A DNA stretch of 64,000 bases from Allium sativum (GCA_030737875.1 CM060926.1:318468922-318532921), one strand, 5' to 3'; shown: positions 11,116-24,391, counted from the stretch's first letter. Numbers and translations: made by a program. The notes: a model not told the origin generated them from the letters alone.

Positions 11116-11128
11116 AAGTGGGGGAGAT
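11116..11128 (+). promoter_or_regulatory. Polypurine tract of C
   Basis: AAGTGGGGGAGAT lies directly before TGTAATAACCC of the 3' LTR, the expected site for plus-strand priming. The upstream bases CCTTTTCGGGGACGAAAAG align with the pol-tail remnants seen in B and I. Confidence 0.92.
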
Positions 11129-14100
11129 TGTAATAACCCGAAAATGCGGGCCAGTTTGAAATTTTTATTTTGGCAATTTTAGCGAATTTTGAACATTTAA
11201 AATAGATTATTTTAAATAATATCGACGAGAAAATTTATTTTGAATATAATTCGAACGTATATATTATATACGTCGTCGTTAGAATATAAATAATTATATA
11301 TAATTATAAATAGAATTGAAAATGGCGCGGTAGTTCGATAATTCGATTTCAAACTTCAATTGAATGTACCGGGGGCAAAACAATCCGGATTTTAGTGAAA
11401 CCAAAAACATTAGGATCTAATTGATGATATCTTTCCAACGAATCCGACAAATTGAGATTTCATGGCGGGGATAAAAAGATATGTCCAGTTGAAAATTCTG
11501 AATAGTCGCTATGGAATTCAGGCCCTTAAAAATAGACATTTTGCAAATGACCTCGGATTTCGACGAAACCACTTTTGTTGGATCCGCAGTGTCAAATTAT
11601 TGCTAGGTTTCAAATTTCATAATTTTTCGAATCAATATGTGAGCGTGGCAAAGGAAAACGTGTTTTGACCATTTCAGTTGATTTTAATCGACTGGAAATT
11701 GGCCATTTTTTCAACGGTCTCAGAATCCGACGAAACTAGTTTTGTTAGGACCGTATCATCAATACGAAGCTAGAAAATATTTTTATGGAATTTATAGAGT
11801 TAATATGGGACCCCGGTAATTTGAAATGTACGTTTAAAATTCAATATAGTGATTTAAATGTAAATTTAACGAAAACTGATTGTAACAGCCGAATCAGCTT
11901 ACGATACATATCCCATTGTGTTCGGAATGGGGGTAGAACGCTATGGACGACAAGCGGTGGACCTCGTTTCGAGGTCGTATGTAAAAGTCAACTATTTGCA
12001 AATAAAATAATTAAAATAAATAAAAAAAAACTTTCTTCCCCTTTAACCCGCTGCCCCCCCCCCTTTCTTCATTCGATTCAGTTTTAAAAAAAAAAGGAAA
12101 GACGATCGCTCCACCAGGGAGGCCGCCGCCTAGCCTCCTGGCGCCGCCGCGCCGAGCGCAGCCCCCCCCCCCCAACGGCGCCGACACCCCCCCTGCTTCC
12201 TCTCTCTTCTCTCCCATTTCCGATCACCCCAACCCCCAAATCGAACAGCACCCTACCTCGCACCCCTCCTTGCGCCGCCACCGATCTCCCCTTCCTCTCC
12301 TCCTCCGGCCTGCAGCAACACCGACTGTCCAGCTCCTCTCGCCGCCTCGTTGAAGTCCCCCACAGCCAGAGAATCCATCGCGAAATACCTCAGACGAACC
12401 CTATCGCCTCCTACCTCATTGAACAGTGAGTTTTTAGTTTTTTTTGTTAATATAAAATTCTGATTTTTAATTTATATGAAGGTAGGCTTATTATAACGAT
12501 AAGTTTAGTTATTTTTATCATATAAAGAATTGATTTTTAATATGAAATCTTCATATATGTGGCAAATAGGAGAGGAGATATTTTTGTTTGTATAAAAAAA
12601 TGATCTTTGCTTAGTAAAAATATAATTTTTATTATATGGGAAGTTTAAAAATATAATTTTTATATAAGGAAGATAATCAAAATATGATTTTTATATTTTT
12701 AAAGTATTAAAAATATAATCTTTACTATATAGAAATATTAAAAATATGATTTTTATATTTTTAAAGTATTAAAAATATAATCTTTATAGGATAGAGAATA
12801 TAAAAATATCATCTTTGTATATGTAGCGAAATAAAAATCTGATTTTTATTTTATATGTGTTGAAGTAAAGTGATGATTTTTATAAAGGTGAAATCTATAT
12901 TTTTGAAAAGGTGAAATCTATATTTTTGAAAAGGCGAAATCTATATTTTTGAAAAGGCGAAATCTATATTTTTGAAATGGGATTTTTATATATTGAATAG
13001 CATAGTAAAAATTCGATTTTTGAATATATGAAGTGATTATAAAAATATGACTTTTAAATTGAAAGTGAATAAATAAAAATGTGATTTTTATTTTAAAAAC
13101 ATCGAAATATAAAAATGTGTGATTTTTATATGTATAGTGACTACGGGCAACGAAGATGACGAAGATGGGATAACGAAGAAGATTTCTATAAATGAAGAGT
13201 CAAGATGATTGGATAGCTTTCGGTGAGAACTTCTCACTCTAAATTTCTTTTCTAGTTATATATATATATACTAGGATGCAGACGGTGCTTAGTAGCACCC
13301 GACACCCGTCATCCACAAACCATGGATGGCTTGTTTGTTAAATTGTTTGATTGTGTAGTTGGTTAGGTTATTTGTTTGAATTGAATTATTTGGTGAATTG
13401 AAATTGATTTGATTGATGTGTGAATGGCGTGGGCCTTCACTAGACCGGGGATAAGGCTAGGCCTCGTCCCGTTTCTAGTATCGAGCCGTTATGCTGCCGA
13501 AATTTTCTAAAATATGTTAGAAAAATAAAAATATCATTTTATTGAATAAATGAACTGAATAGAAATTCATGTGTTGAAATAAAATATTTTATCGTTAAAA
13601 ATATAGTTTTTAACGTGAAAGTGAATAAATAAAATATTTATAAACAAATCGGCCGATTTGTTTATATACACTGATTTGACTGATATTGATTGGGTCGATA
13701 AATTTTACACATCGCCCAACTGCACAAATAAAATCTGTGTTTGATTGTTTGAAACCCCACACGGGTGTTGGAATGAAATTTGATGTGCACTCATCCTGAT
13801 TGATTAAATATGTCGATCGGTCGATTGACAGACTGTTATAAGCGTCAGATATCTATATTTGATGCTTATACAGTGTAGTGCACTTTGGTTGATGATTGAT
13901 TATTTTTCAGTGCTATTATATACATGTGTTGTATGGAATCCATATAATTAACGTTATATGGTGATTGATTGGGCCTCATTCCAATCGGGAAAATAATGAA
14001 TATTAGAAAAGAACATTCATGTGTTGAATATAAAAATAGTCATGTGTTGACGATGTTCAGGTGTTGAGTGAAATATTTTATATAATAAAATTTACATCTT

Positions 14101-17100
14101 TATCATATTTAAAATTAGAACTACTTCTCAGTAGAAGTCTAATTAAAAATCAAACGATAGATACCATAGTTTTATAAAATATTTTACATAACAAAAATAG
14201 TGAGGGGTTGACAGGACTCATGTGTTGAGATTAGTCGTGTGTTGAAAGAAATATAGATTCATGTGTTGAATAGAACAAATATTCATTTGTTGAATAGAAT
14301 AACGAATTATTGAAATATAAAGCCGTGTTGATTAGAGATGCGTTATTTTGACGCGAACGATGTTTATATCGATTTTATTCGTTTTATAATAAATATTGAC
14401 AAGTGATTTCAAAATTTAATATTTTGAAATGAAATTCAAATTGAATTAGATTCGATTCGAATTGAATAGAAAGTGAATTTGAATTCGAGTAAAATAGAAA
14501 TGAATTCAAATTGAATTAAATTGAATTGAAATCAATTTAAAATGAATTGAATTAAATTGAATTGAAATCAATTTAAAATGAATTGAATTAAAAACGATTT
14601 CGAAATGAATTGAATTGAAAACGATTTCGAAATGAATTGAATTGAAAACGATTTCGAAATGAATTGAATTGAAAACGATTTCGAAATGAATTGAATTGAA
14701 AACGATTTCGAAATGAATTGAAAACGAATTCAAATTGAATTGAAAGTGAATTGAAATGAATTCAAATTGAATTAAAATTTGAATTGAATAGAAATGAATT
14801 TTAAAACGAATTTATAAAGAAGAATTCAATTTTGGCTTTGAATGAAAATAGTGTTGAAATGGTTTTGAAACGAAGTTAAAACGATTTATAAAATTCGTTT
14901 TAAAAAGGAAATCGACGAAATATATATAATATATATATATATTATATATATAATGGCCTGAATAGAACGCGCCGCGCCGCGGTAGTTCGTGAATTTCGAC
15001 CATTTATTTCAAACGGACATTGCGGGAGATCCGACCGTCGAATTCTCCTAAAACCGGAACCGTTGGGTTCGTATCGAAAAGAGCTTTCCAATGAATATTA
15101 GAAATTTGAAATCTAACGGTTGGATTTGGAATTATGTCCAAATCAATTTCAGAAAAGGTCGCTGTAAGTGCAGTTCGATGGCCGTTGATGGAAATCGACT
15201 GTACGGGCCTTGATAAAATTATTAAAAATATCTATAATTTGTGTAAAATCATAAGAAATGATTTGGGAAAAATTGGGCTGAAGAATTCCACATTTGAAAA
15301 GATAAAAATAGATTTTTATCGAAAAGAACTAGTTTTGAACTAGAATTAAAAATCAATTTATTTTTAAAATAAATAAATTGAATTTGGAAGTGATTTTAAA
15401 AATAATCGATATTTCCAATATGTGGATTGGACTGGAGTTGAATCGAAATTATCTTCGGGATATTTCGATGTTGGATTTCGTGACTATACAGATATTGTTA
15501 TGGGAATTTGAAAGATATATTTTACATCGTTATTTCCAATACGATATATGTTGGTTTCAGAATTTGATATTGAATATAAGCCGATATATTTTCTATTCAA
15601 AGCCTTGTATTTAATATCAAATGTGGTTTGGGTTTATCGTGAATCGTGTTTTAGATGACATTAGTTCTTTAACCCAGTTAAAAATAGGATATTGATTTTT
15701 GTGAAGATTAAAACTAAGTGGGGTTTTAATGAATCTTTAATTAGATTAAAAATGTGGATTGATAATTTAAATTATCAAATCTGAAAGGTGATCGAGAATG
15801 GAGTACCACCAGTTTTGCTCCAATGCGATAGTTAAATCTTTAATTAGATTTGAACGTGAAATGGTAATTAATTTTACCGATAACACCGTGGTGTTAGATG
15901 TGGAATATTACCAGTTTTCTCCATGGGATATATAGGTTGGGATTGGGAAATAAAATAAATAATTACTTCGGTGTGGTTCGTTAATCCCGACTAGTTTGAA
16001 ATGATATCCAAAGGAAGATTATAGGATAAATTTAGAAGAATTTATCTTGGATAAAATTAATGGGAACATTTCCCTAAGAATGTGTTTTTGTGAATAAAAG
16101 AATATTCTGAATTGGAATGAGGCGTTCGTTGTGTTTGTGTAACATTTGTTAATTATATACGTGGGTTATCCAGAAAGGCCGGGTTATACCCATTCTGAAT
16201 AACCGATTCGACGAGATGTCGAAGATGAAGACGGTGGTCGAAGACCGAAAGTCTTCACATCGTTTGGGTGATTACTGATGATCTTGATTGGGCTGTACAC
16301 CCAGGATGAGGGAAACAGTTGGTGATCGTCCAGACGTACTTGGAGATGGATGGATATGCGAGGAAAGTGCCTCCGGTTTCGTTCAGACCCAGAACGAACT
16401 TGTAAATGGATTGTGTGTCTGACATTGGATTTTATTCTGTGTTGATTGATCTCTATTAAATATACATCTGCTTGGCGGCGGAGAATTTATTCTCTTGCTT
16501 AACGCCCTTCTTTGAGACGTACGAGCTCAGAGGTTGTATATCGATGGACATCAGTCGCACGGAGTGAATTGCCAATGTGGCACGCGTAAGTGGCAATTGA
16601 TCAAGGCTTCTGTTGAAAAGCAAAGTCTTTTGGTTGATGATCAAAGCACGGCCTCTGTGGCGTAGCTTTGTGTATAACGTGAATTCGCGAGCCTCACACC
16701 TCGGTATGAGTCAAAAACGGGATACGGACCCAAGGAGTGCACGATGTTTCTTTCTAGCTAGGGTGGTGTCAGTGACCTACCAGCCCTGACATTTATATAC
16801 TTTTCACCTGTGTGGTTGTTGGATACGAGGCGCCTCGGATATAAGTCTGTAAGGACCGGGAAACGTGTGTTCAAGAATTGCCAATCCTCAAAAGTAAGAG
16901 AGGACCGGCCTTGGAGGATCCAGGGGATTGCTGTGTGCGGTCCCGAGGCATTTGCTAGAGTGTCTCGAACGCGGAGAGGAGCTTGCCCCTTGCCTCGGCT
17001 CATGACGGAATCCAATTTCCAATACGTGTATTGCGGTTTTAATTGTAGAACTAGTATGGCGACATGATAGATGGTACCCATGCCGCCTATGATTGATATT

Positions 17101-17771
17101 TATGACTGAAATTGTTTTGACACTATACACTTATAATAGTATCAAATAATGTGTTTTAAACGTATCAAGCATGCTTTGGCTGTTATAAGGGAAAACCCTA
17201 TCCTCCGGCTTGCGTTGCATTGTGTGATGGGACCTGGGTCTTATAACAGCTTCATTTTTCTTTATTTTAGCATTGCGCTGTTTGTTTTATGCACTGTATT
17301 CTTGGGAGGAAACCCGTTCCGTGTTATACGGCGTGGTCCCTTGATTTACCTAACTTTAAAAATAAAGATTAATAACTGTTTTAGTTCTCACACCAGTCAC
17401 ATGACTGACCTGGAGTTTATTGTTTTAACCTAAACTCTGGGTGCCCCTATTTTCCACACGGGCAGCTAGTAGTTTTGGTTTTGCAGATTTATATTCACAG
17501 GGTCCTGATTTACAGCTGGAACGATGCTCGGAAAGCTCTGTATCCGTGTATTATTTTCAGTTGTGATTTTGTATTATTTTCCGCTGCTGTGTAATTTATT
17601 GTAATCTCTGATATTTGTCGAATGTAATTTATTCATTTATACTCTGTATATTCTTGTATCTGATGGAATTGTTGTAATAACAATGAAATGTTCTTCCGTC
17701 TGCGTTCTATTTTGTGTGTTGTTCTCAAAGTATTCGTGCTTTCCCTCACGGGGAAGTTACGGGTCCTTACA
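11129..17771 (+). repeat. Element C 3' LTR
   Basis: Near-identical to 3380-10090 and collinear with it throughout. Differences seen include two fewer 27-bp units (array at about 14515-14725), shorter homopolymer runs in the GC-rich block, and scattered substitutions. The second shared module is at about 14966-15181. It ends at ...GGTCCTTACA, followed by TSD TCCTT. Confidence 0.95.
14515..14725 (+). repeat. 27-bp minisatellite (C 3' LTR, shorter allele)
   Basis: Same unit as at 6789-7040 but 54 bp shorter, so the two LTRs have diverged by array contraction or expansion since insertion. Confidence 0.88.
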
Positions 17772-19231
17772 TCCTTGCTACGATTCCAACGTGATCAATT
17801 TGGTTGGATTCTTTTCACGAAATCCAAAGTTATCCACGTTTTGATTTATACTATATAATTAACTAGCCTATTTCTTAATAAAATTATTAATTTACTCACT
17901 TCCTTGGTAACAACATATGATATGTTTTCTTTCTAACCAAGGCCTATCTCCCCTTTTCATAGCCCGTTCAAAAACACCTGCCATCATTTGAAACTCGTCA
18001 TTATTCAGATTATTATTTAAAATAAAAATGTCAGTATATATATATATATATATAGTTTTTTAAAATCAATTACTAATTACCGGGTCTTCTTCCTGTTAGC
18101 TAAAACCCGACTCCTCCCTCAATGCAGGGCCATCATACCCATGGCTTTTGGTCTCCATGCACGCACCAGTAGAAAACTAATGTTACTTTTTGTTAACCCA
18201 CCAAAACTGTCATCACCTATTCACCCATTACAACACTCTACTCTCCACGTACATGCAGTCTTCAACCCTTCGTTCGGGACATCCTCACCATGTATCCACT
18301 TCTTTTTCTCTAGCCATCCTCCCTTTATTTTTATTTTTAAACATCTGTGTATGATTCTTTCAAGATCACAAGTTCACATGGCACCTCCCTCTACTGTACA
18401 AAACTCCCCAGTGTTCTTGCTTGACAACGCCCCCTTTCCTGTTGTTCACTTTTGAGCCTCACTCCCCATCCGCTACTTCATCCGAGAACACCCAACAACT
18501 GCGCTACCTGACCCTTCTCCAACTCGCTTCTCTGACCCATGCACGAACATAAATGAACCAACACCACCGTCGTACCACCAACCTCGGACCACGGTCACCA
18601 GAGCACCACTGCGCCCAACGACTCCTCCTACTCGACCAGCATCTCTGCTACTCCGTACACTGCTCGACTGTTCTGTTCGGGCAAAGGACTCCTCTCTTTC
18701 CTCTATTTTATTGTTACTCCTTTGTACTTTGTTTTATTTTACTCTCAAGGGAAAAGGGGTTGCAAATGTATTTATACACAAGAAGTTCCTTGGCAGCCAA
18801 GGTTCTTAGGACAGTAGGCTCGCTGGTTAGGATAGGGGAGCATTGTGTTTTCATTTCAGCTTTGATTGAGTTTTGCTTTGTGATGGTGAAAGTCTACAGT
18901 ATGTAGAGTGCAGTAGCTGTTTACTGTGGCTAGGTCTATGCAATTTCGTTTCAACGATGAGTAGTTCGATTTGAAACATAGGCTGGCAGAAACGAGTAGG
19001 CTACCATAAGTTTGTGTCTTGAGTTATCAACTCATAAATTTTGGGTAGCACGTTTTAAAAGGAGTTTGAGAGTTGTACGCTTCTGTTGTGTTTTCTTTTC
19101 CATTGATTTGCTGTGCGTGTTGATTCTCTTTTCCATTGATTAGCTTGTGTGGTTTGAAGTGAAAGGAGAAATAGGATAGGTAGCTGCAGTGTGTACAAAT
19201 ATATACTTTTCGCATTGTTTAGTATCCAAGT
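17772..19231 (-). repeat. Element B 3' LTR, piece 2 of 4
   Basis: Resumes B's LTR after C with the second TCCTT copy and matches 38105-39595. It contains a (TA)n run (18036-18054), a leader-like GC-richer block (about 18085-18760, read on the minus strand) and a minus-strand TATA box (18769-18776). It ends at the CAAGT target of D. Open frames such as 18141-18455 and 18553-18906 (+) lie over the leader on the wrong strand and change length in the other LTR, so they are not called genes. Confidence 0.9.
18769..18776 (-). promoter_or_regulatory. TATA box of B 3' LTR
   Basis: Minus strand reads GTGTATAAATACATT, a strong plant TATA box, conserved in the other LTR at 39133-39140. The GC-richer, gene-leader-like sequence lies downstream of it on the minus strand, consistent with a U3/R promoter. 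Confidence 0.7.
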
Positions 19232-19394
19232 TGTGACGACTCGGAAAATCTGAACCAATTTAATTTTTTTAAATTGGCTATTTTAGTGGATTTTAAATAT
19301 TTAACATAAATATTTTAAATAATAATGATGAAAAGTAAGTTTGAATCGAAGTTGAAAATAAATAGAATTACTTTGAGTTATAAATAAGGCCTGA

Positions 19395-19600
19395 AATGGC
19401 GCGGTAGTTTCAAAATTTGAATTCAAACTTTGACTTACTGTACCGGGTGCAAAACAAAATGGATTTGAGTGAAACCAAAAATATTTAAATCTGTTAGTGA
19501 ATACCTTTCTAACGAATCTGAAAAATCGAAGTTTCATAGCGGGAAGCAAAAGTTATGGCCAAATGAATTTTCAGAAAGGTCGTTATAGAAATTATATAGC
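19395..19600 (+). other. Shared LTR-start module (D, copy 1)
   Basis: Carries GGCGCGGTAGTTTC, TGTACCGGGTGC, GTGAAACC, CTTTCTAACGAATCTG, GTTATGGCCAAATG and CAGAAAGGTCGTTATAG in the same order as in C and in the minus-strand LTR starts of B and I. Confidence 0.65.
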
Positions 19601-20136
19601 CCGTGAAGATGACCGTTTTGCAAACGACCTCGGAATTCGACGAAACCACTTTTGTTGGATCCGAGATGTGAAGTTATTACTAGGTTTCAAATTTCATAAT
19701 TTTTGAAGCTAGTATGTGAGCATGGCAAAGGAAAATGTGTTTTGGTCAATTACAGTTAAATTGGATCGACCAGAAATGGGCCATTTTTCGAACAGTCTCA
19801 GAATTCGATGAAACTAGTTTTGTTGGGACCGTATCGTCAAAACATAGATAGATTTATTTTTTTGGAATTTTTCGAATCAGTTTGTGGCCCCGGCAAATTG
19901 AAATGCAACTTCAAATTAAATATTTAATGTTTTATATTCTAATTTGAAGAAAAACTGACTGAAACGATATGGAAAACGACGATGTATAAATTATATAGTT
20001 GATGTATGAGTTATATAAGCGTTGTACACCTCTTGTATAAGCTTTGTATAAGTTGTATGTTCGATATATAAGTTATATATGCGTTGTAAAAAAAATTATA
20101 TATGTGTTGAAATAGAAGTGAAATGCTTATATATAA

Positions 20137-20137
20137 A

Positions 20138-20192
<55 letters not shown>
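20137..20192. repeat. (TG)n(TA)n(CA)n microsatellite
   Basis: A TG run passes into a long TA run and then a CA run, so the whole tract is a near-perfect inverted repeat able to fold back on itself. Short open frames across it (IYIYIY) are artefacts. Confidence 0.95.
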
Positions 20193-20194
<2 letters not shown>

Positions 20195-20956
20195 GCCCCT
20201 CGTCCACAAACCATGGACGATATTTATTGGTTGTGATTGGTGTGAAAATTGGTTGATTACGAATGGTTGATTAGAATTGTTTGTGGTTGAAATTGATTGA
20301 TTGTGGTTGAAAAATACCCGTTTGTGGTTGAGAAATATTTGGTTGAAACCACATAGGATTAGTTTGTGAAAATGAAAAAAATATACATGCCGCCTACGTG
20401 CGAACTAGATGCATGATTCCCCATTGTCAAAAGCCGCGAGGCTTTAAGGTAGAGCGAGGAGCCGTACTAGGGACGACCCGGTTTTAACTACCCTACCGTT
20501 ATGCTGCCGAAATTTTGAATAATATTCATGTGTTAAAATTATTTTCCTGTGTTGAAACTATATTCATGTGTTGAATAGAAATTCATGTGTTGAATGGTAT
20601 TCGTGTTTTAAATAAATTGTTTTGCAATAAAAATCACATTTTTACTATATATATACAAACTATAGAAATTGTCCATGTGTTAAATAGAAATTCATTCGTT
20701 GAATAGAAATTCATGTGTTGAATGGTATTCGCGTTTTAAAATAAATTGTTTTATAATAAAAACCATATTTTTATTACCTATATGAACTATATAAAATGAT
20801 CGTGTTTTGAAATAAATTGTTTTACAATAAAAATCACATTTTTACTATACACATGAGTTGTTAAAAATAGTGAAGTGTCGAAGTGAATGTTAGTTAGATA
20901 AAAATATCATTTTTATCAAATGTATGAAAAGAATATAGTTTTGAAATCGAAGAATT

Positions 20957-20966
20957 GATATATATA

Positions 20967-21002
<36 letters not shown>

Positions 21003-21004
21003 TA
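20957..21004. repeat. (TA)n followed by (TATG)n microsatellite
   Basis: A dinucleotide TA run is followed by seven or so GTAT/TATG tetramers inside D. It is simple-sequence DNA with no other signal. Confidence 0.9.
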
Positions 21005-21014
21005 GAATTGAAAT

Positions 21015-21447
21015 ATATCGAATAACGAAGCTGCAGTTCGTGTTTTGAAAACGCGATTTCGAACGATTAGTGCGGGAGATCCGACCATCGGATTTTCCCG
21101 AAACCGAAACCGTTGGGTTCGCTTTGGAAATATCTTTCCAACGACAACAACTTTGTAAAGATCCAACGGTTGGATTGTCTGGAATGTTTAATTCAAATCT
21201 GAAGAAAAACAGCGCCAGAATCGATTATATATATATAATTAAATTCAATCGAATAACGACGCTGTAGTTCGTATTTTGAAATCGAAACTTCAAACGATTG
21301 TACCGGGAGATCCGACCGTCGGATTTTCCCGAAACTGGAACCGTTGGATTCGTTTTGAAAAGATCTTTCTAATGATGTATATTTTGTGAAGATCCAACGG
21401 TTATATTTTCAGATATGTTTAAATCAAATCTGAAGAAAAACAGCGCC
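21015..21447 (+). repeat. 231-bp tandem duplication of the shared module in D
   Basis: Copies at about 21015-21213 and 21246-21447, offset 231 bp. Both carry GGGAGATCCGACC, TTTTCCCGAAAC, CCGTTGG, ATCTTTC, GATCCAACGGTT and GAAGAAAAACAGCGCCA. They differ at many positions, so the duplication is old. Together with 19395-19600 it gives D three module copies. Confidence 0.75.
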
Positions 21448-22914
21448 ATGACCGTGTTATGGCCCGAAGCGTCATTTGAATAAATTGGCTATTTTAAAAT
21501 AAATAAAAATAGCAATAAATCATTATACAATATTATAAATGATATGGATGTGAAATTTAGAAACTAACTGAAGGTTGGCTAAGTCGAATGGTTTCCTGGA
21601 TTTTGATCTGATGTTGGTTTCGGCCTTCGGGGTTAATATTTGGGAAATCTTTCTCTTACTGATTTACGGTTAGTGACTAATGAAATGAAATGATGTGTAT
21701 GTTGTGGTTGTGTAGCACTTGTTTATTATATATGCGAGTTGCTCAGAAAGACCGGGTTTATCCCATTCTGAATAACTGAATCGACGACAGGAAATCGATG
21801 ATGAAGACGGTGGCCGAAGACCGGAGTTCTTCACCTCGTTTGGATGGTAACTGATGTCCTGATTGGGAGGCATCCCGATATATGGATAATGAGTGGTGAT
21901 CGTCCAGACGTACGTGGAGATCGATGGGTTTGCGAGGTATATAGTGCCTCCGGTTTCGTTCAGACCCAGAACGGACTTGTAAATGGATTGTGTGTCTAAC
22001 ATTGGAATTTATTCTGTGTGATTGATAGCCATCAGTTGCATGTGTGAATTGCCTGTGTGATATGCTAAGATGCAGTGATCAGGGCTTCTATTGGAAAGCA
22101 AAGTCTTGTAATTGATGATCAAAGCACCGCCTGTGTGGCGTAGCTTTGTGTATAACGTGAATTCGCCAACCTCACACCCCGGTACGAACCAGAAACGGGA
22201 GAAAGGACCTCAGGGAGGACATGCGTTTCTTTCTAGTTAGAGGTGGTGTCGGTGCTTAAACTGACTGACATTTATATTATTTTCACCTATGTGGTTGTTG
22301 CTGTTGCGAGGCGCCTCGGATATATCGATCGATCCGGGACCGATGGAGTCATTCGTTGGCTCACTTACGCCCCATAGGGCGGGGAAACGCATTGTTCAGG
22401 AATTTTAATCCACATCGGTGGACCGGCCCTGACGATCCAAGGATCACTCGAGCTCTGATCCTGAGGGGCGGGCTAGAGCGTCACGAATTCGGTAACGACT
22501 ATCTTTTGCCTTGGTTCATGATGGAAATCCAATTTCCAAATACGACACCGTGCGATTTTGATTGTATATACATACGGCGACATGATATATGGTACCCATA
22601 TCGTCTATGATTGATAGTTATGATTCGAAATTGTTTTCGAAACCTATAAACACTAGCAATAATACCAAATGCTTTTGTTTTATTCGTATCAAGCATATTT
22701 TGGCTATTATAAAGTAAAACTCTATCCTCCGGTTTGCGTTGCATTGTGTGATGGGAACTGAATCATATAATGGCTTCATTTTTATAAAAAAACATTGCGA
22801 TGTTTAAAAGAATTGTTTGTTTTAAAGCACTGGCAATCCAATGTAGTAAACTCGTTCCATGAAAGTGGCGTGGTCCTATGATTGGCCATATTTTAAATAG
22901 GTTGGGTAGATTTC

Positions 22915-22988
22915 TCATACCAGTCCCATGACTGACTCGTAGTTTGTTTCACTTTCAAACTCGGGTGCGCCCTTTTTCTATAGGGGCA
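22915..22988 (+). other. Candidate three-hairpin RNA module (D)
   Basis: Stems: CAGTC (22921-22925) with GACTG (22930-22934); AGTTTG (22941-22946) with CAAACT (22956-22961); GCCC (22969-22972) with GGGC (22984-22987). The middle stem ends in a G-C pair where other families have A-T, a paired change. Confidence 0.6.
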
Positions 22989-23308
22989 GCCTTGTGTTCA
23001 GGTTTTTAGCAGGATTTTTTTGCATAGCTGGAGCTGAAGATGGATTCTATCATTTATCTCTTGCTGTTCAGCTCCTATTGTACATTATGTTTTGTTTTCC
23101 GCTATAGACATTTATGTATAGCTGAACTGTATTTGTACTAAGTATGATCCTGTATACTGTGTAACTCTGATGATTACATTTATCCAGTATATTCTATTGT
23201 GCATTATCTGGTGTATTTATTTATTTTTGTTCTGCTTTTTATCTGTTTCTGTGTTATATTCCAAAGATTACCCTTAGCACCGTCAGTACGGGTTTTGGGG
23301 TCGTCACA

Positions 23309-23777
23309 CAAGTGTTCACCCTATCACATATTGGTAGCTGCGTGTGACTTGAGTTCTCGAAATATGATAGTAGGTTTGTATACATATCAGTAGGAAAAAC
23401 AGTGTAGGCATGTGTTTGAAGTAGGATTGCAGAAGAGGCATGTGTTATGGTACATTTCATGACATAAGTGGGCTAGCAGTGTGTGGTCATTAGCACAGGC
23501 ACTGTGGAAGCTTATAGGGTAAGGTAGGATAAGTTGCATGCATTACATTAATTAGTAGCCATTAAGGCCTGAGGCATGTGGAGCCTTTGATGTCAAACTT
23601 ACATTTATCAATTCCTGCTTTCAAGTGAAAAGAAAAGAATTAATGCTCAAGTGACCCTACATTCCTATATGGTTCTAAATTTTCATGTATTTGCGGACTG
23701 ATATGGACAAAAATAAAATTACTACCGTGTCGAGCAAGGTGCACTGACCCTAAAAATATAATAATATCGGTAGTTTA
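23309..23777 (-). repeat. Element B 3' LTR, piece 3 of 4
   Basis: Resumes with TSD CAAGT and matches 39591-40059 of B's other LTR. It ends at the GTTTA target (23773-23777) of element E. No gene or other element is seen. Confidence 0.9.
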
Positions 23778-24383
23778 TGTTAAGTCAAAGGTTTCATTGC
23801 ATATTTTGATTAATGACAACACAGAAATAGAGATCATTGACGAGCTGAATTCATATTTATCAAAGTGGAAATCAATGAAGATCATAGTGAAGATCAATGG
23901 AAATCATGACATGGAGCTAAGATTATATATATGTAGGTATGGAGTCGTGTTAGATTTATGTTAATATCTATCCTCAAAGTATAACACGAATGCACAAAAC
24001 AATTTAGAAATTGCAATTAGCAGGGGCTGAAATCTGTATATTTGAGGAATTGAAAAGTCACAGAAAAAGACCAAACGGTCCAGGTTTCGACCGGGAAAGA
24101 GTGCAGAGTGATATAGACTGTGGACAGAGGTTCTCTGGTCCACAGCCAGAAAACGGTCGACCGCCCAAAAGGACCTGTCGACCGGTCCTGTTGTCTATTG
24201 TGCATAACGGCTATTTTTTCAAATTCCAATCTACCTGTTAATTTCGACCTGTCGACCTTTTTTCTTGCTGTAATTTTTCTGAAAGGATGCTTCTTTTTGT
24301 GAAGAGATTTCTATTCAATTTCAAGAGAAATGGACACAACTCTTTATAGAAACTCTTCATGAAGGAATGCAACTATTCTACAC

Positions 24384-24391
24384 TATAAATA
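24384..24391 (+). promoter_or_regulatory. TATA box of E LTR 1
   Basis: TATAAATA in the context CACTATAAATAGACTTG. The same site lies at 26927-26934 in LTR 2 and 32100-32107 in LTR 3. Transcription would be expected to start about 25-35 bp downstream. Confidence 0.75.

Larger units (their letters stand above)
10091..11128 (+). mobile_element. Element C interior, non-coding
   Basis: The 1,038-bp interior holds the primer-binding site, a candidate hairpin (10429-10452), an AGCC/GGCT twin hairpin (10856-10879), and the polypurine tract. A 62-codon frame at 10312-10500 spans the hairpin and resembles no gag, and its counterpart in A (43560-43720) is not kept as a frame. No gag, protease, reverse transcriptase or integrase motif is present. 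Confidence 0.85.
3380..17771 (+). mobile_element. Element C: giant-LTR, small-interior Ty3-like retrotransposon
   Basis: Complete element with TSD TCCTT (3375-3379 and 17772-17776). The empty site survives in B's other LTR at 38105-38109. The 5' LTR is 3380-10090 (6,711 bp), the interior 10091-11128 (1,038 bp), and the 3' LTR 11129-17771 (6,643 bp). LTRs run from TG to CA. A primer-binding site follows the 5' LTR and a polypurine tract precedes the 3' LTR. The interior has no convincing protein. The first 400 bp of the two LTRs differ at about five positions, suggesting a fairly recent insertion. The LTR is over six times longer than the interior. Confidence 0.96.
19232..23308 (+). mobile_element. 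Element D: solo LTR, Ty3-like
   Basis: A 4,077-bp LTR from TGTGACGACTCGG to GGGTCGTCACA, flanked by TSD CAAGT (19227-19231, 23309-23313). The empty site survives at 39591-39595. No primer-binding site, interior or second LTR follows, so it is a solo LTR, normally made by recombination between two LTRs. It shares the start module (19395-19600), CATGTGTTGAA motifs (20521-20720) and 3' part with C but is clearly a different family. No gene. Confidence 0.94.

Noticed and set aside
18141..18906. Possible host gene exons (frames of 104 and 117 codons)
   Set aside because: They are on the strand opposite to B, over its leader; the counterparts at 38422-39181 differ in length and frame, and no domain is visible.
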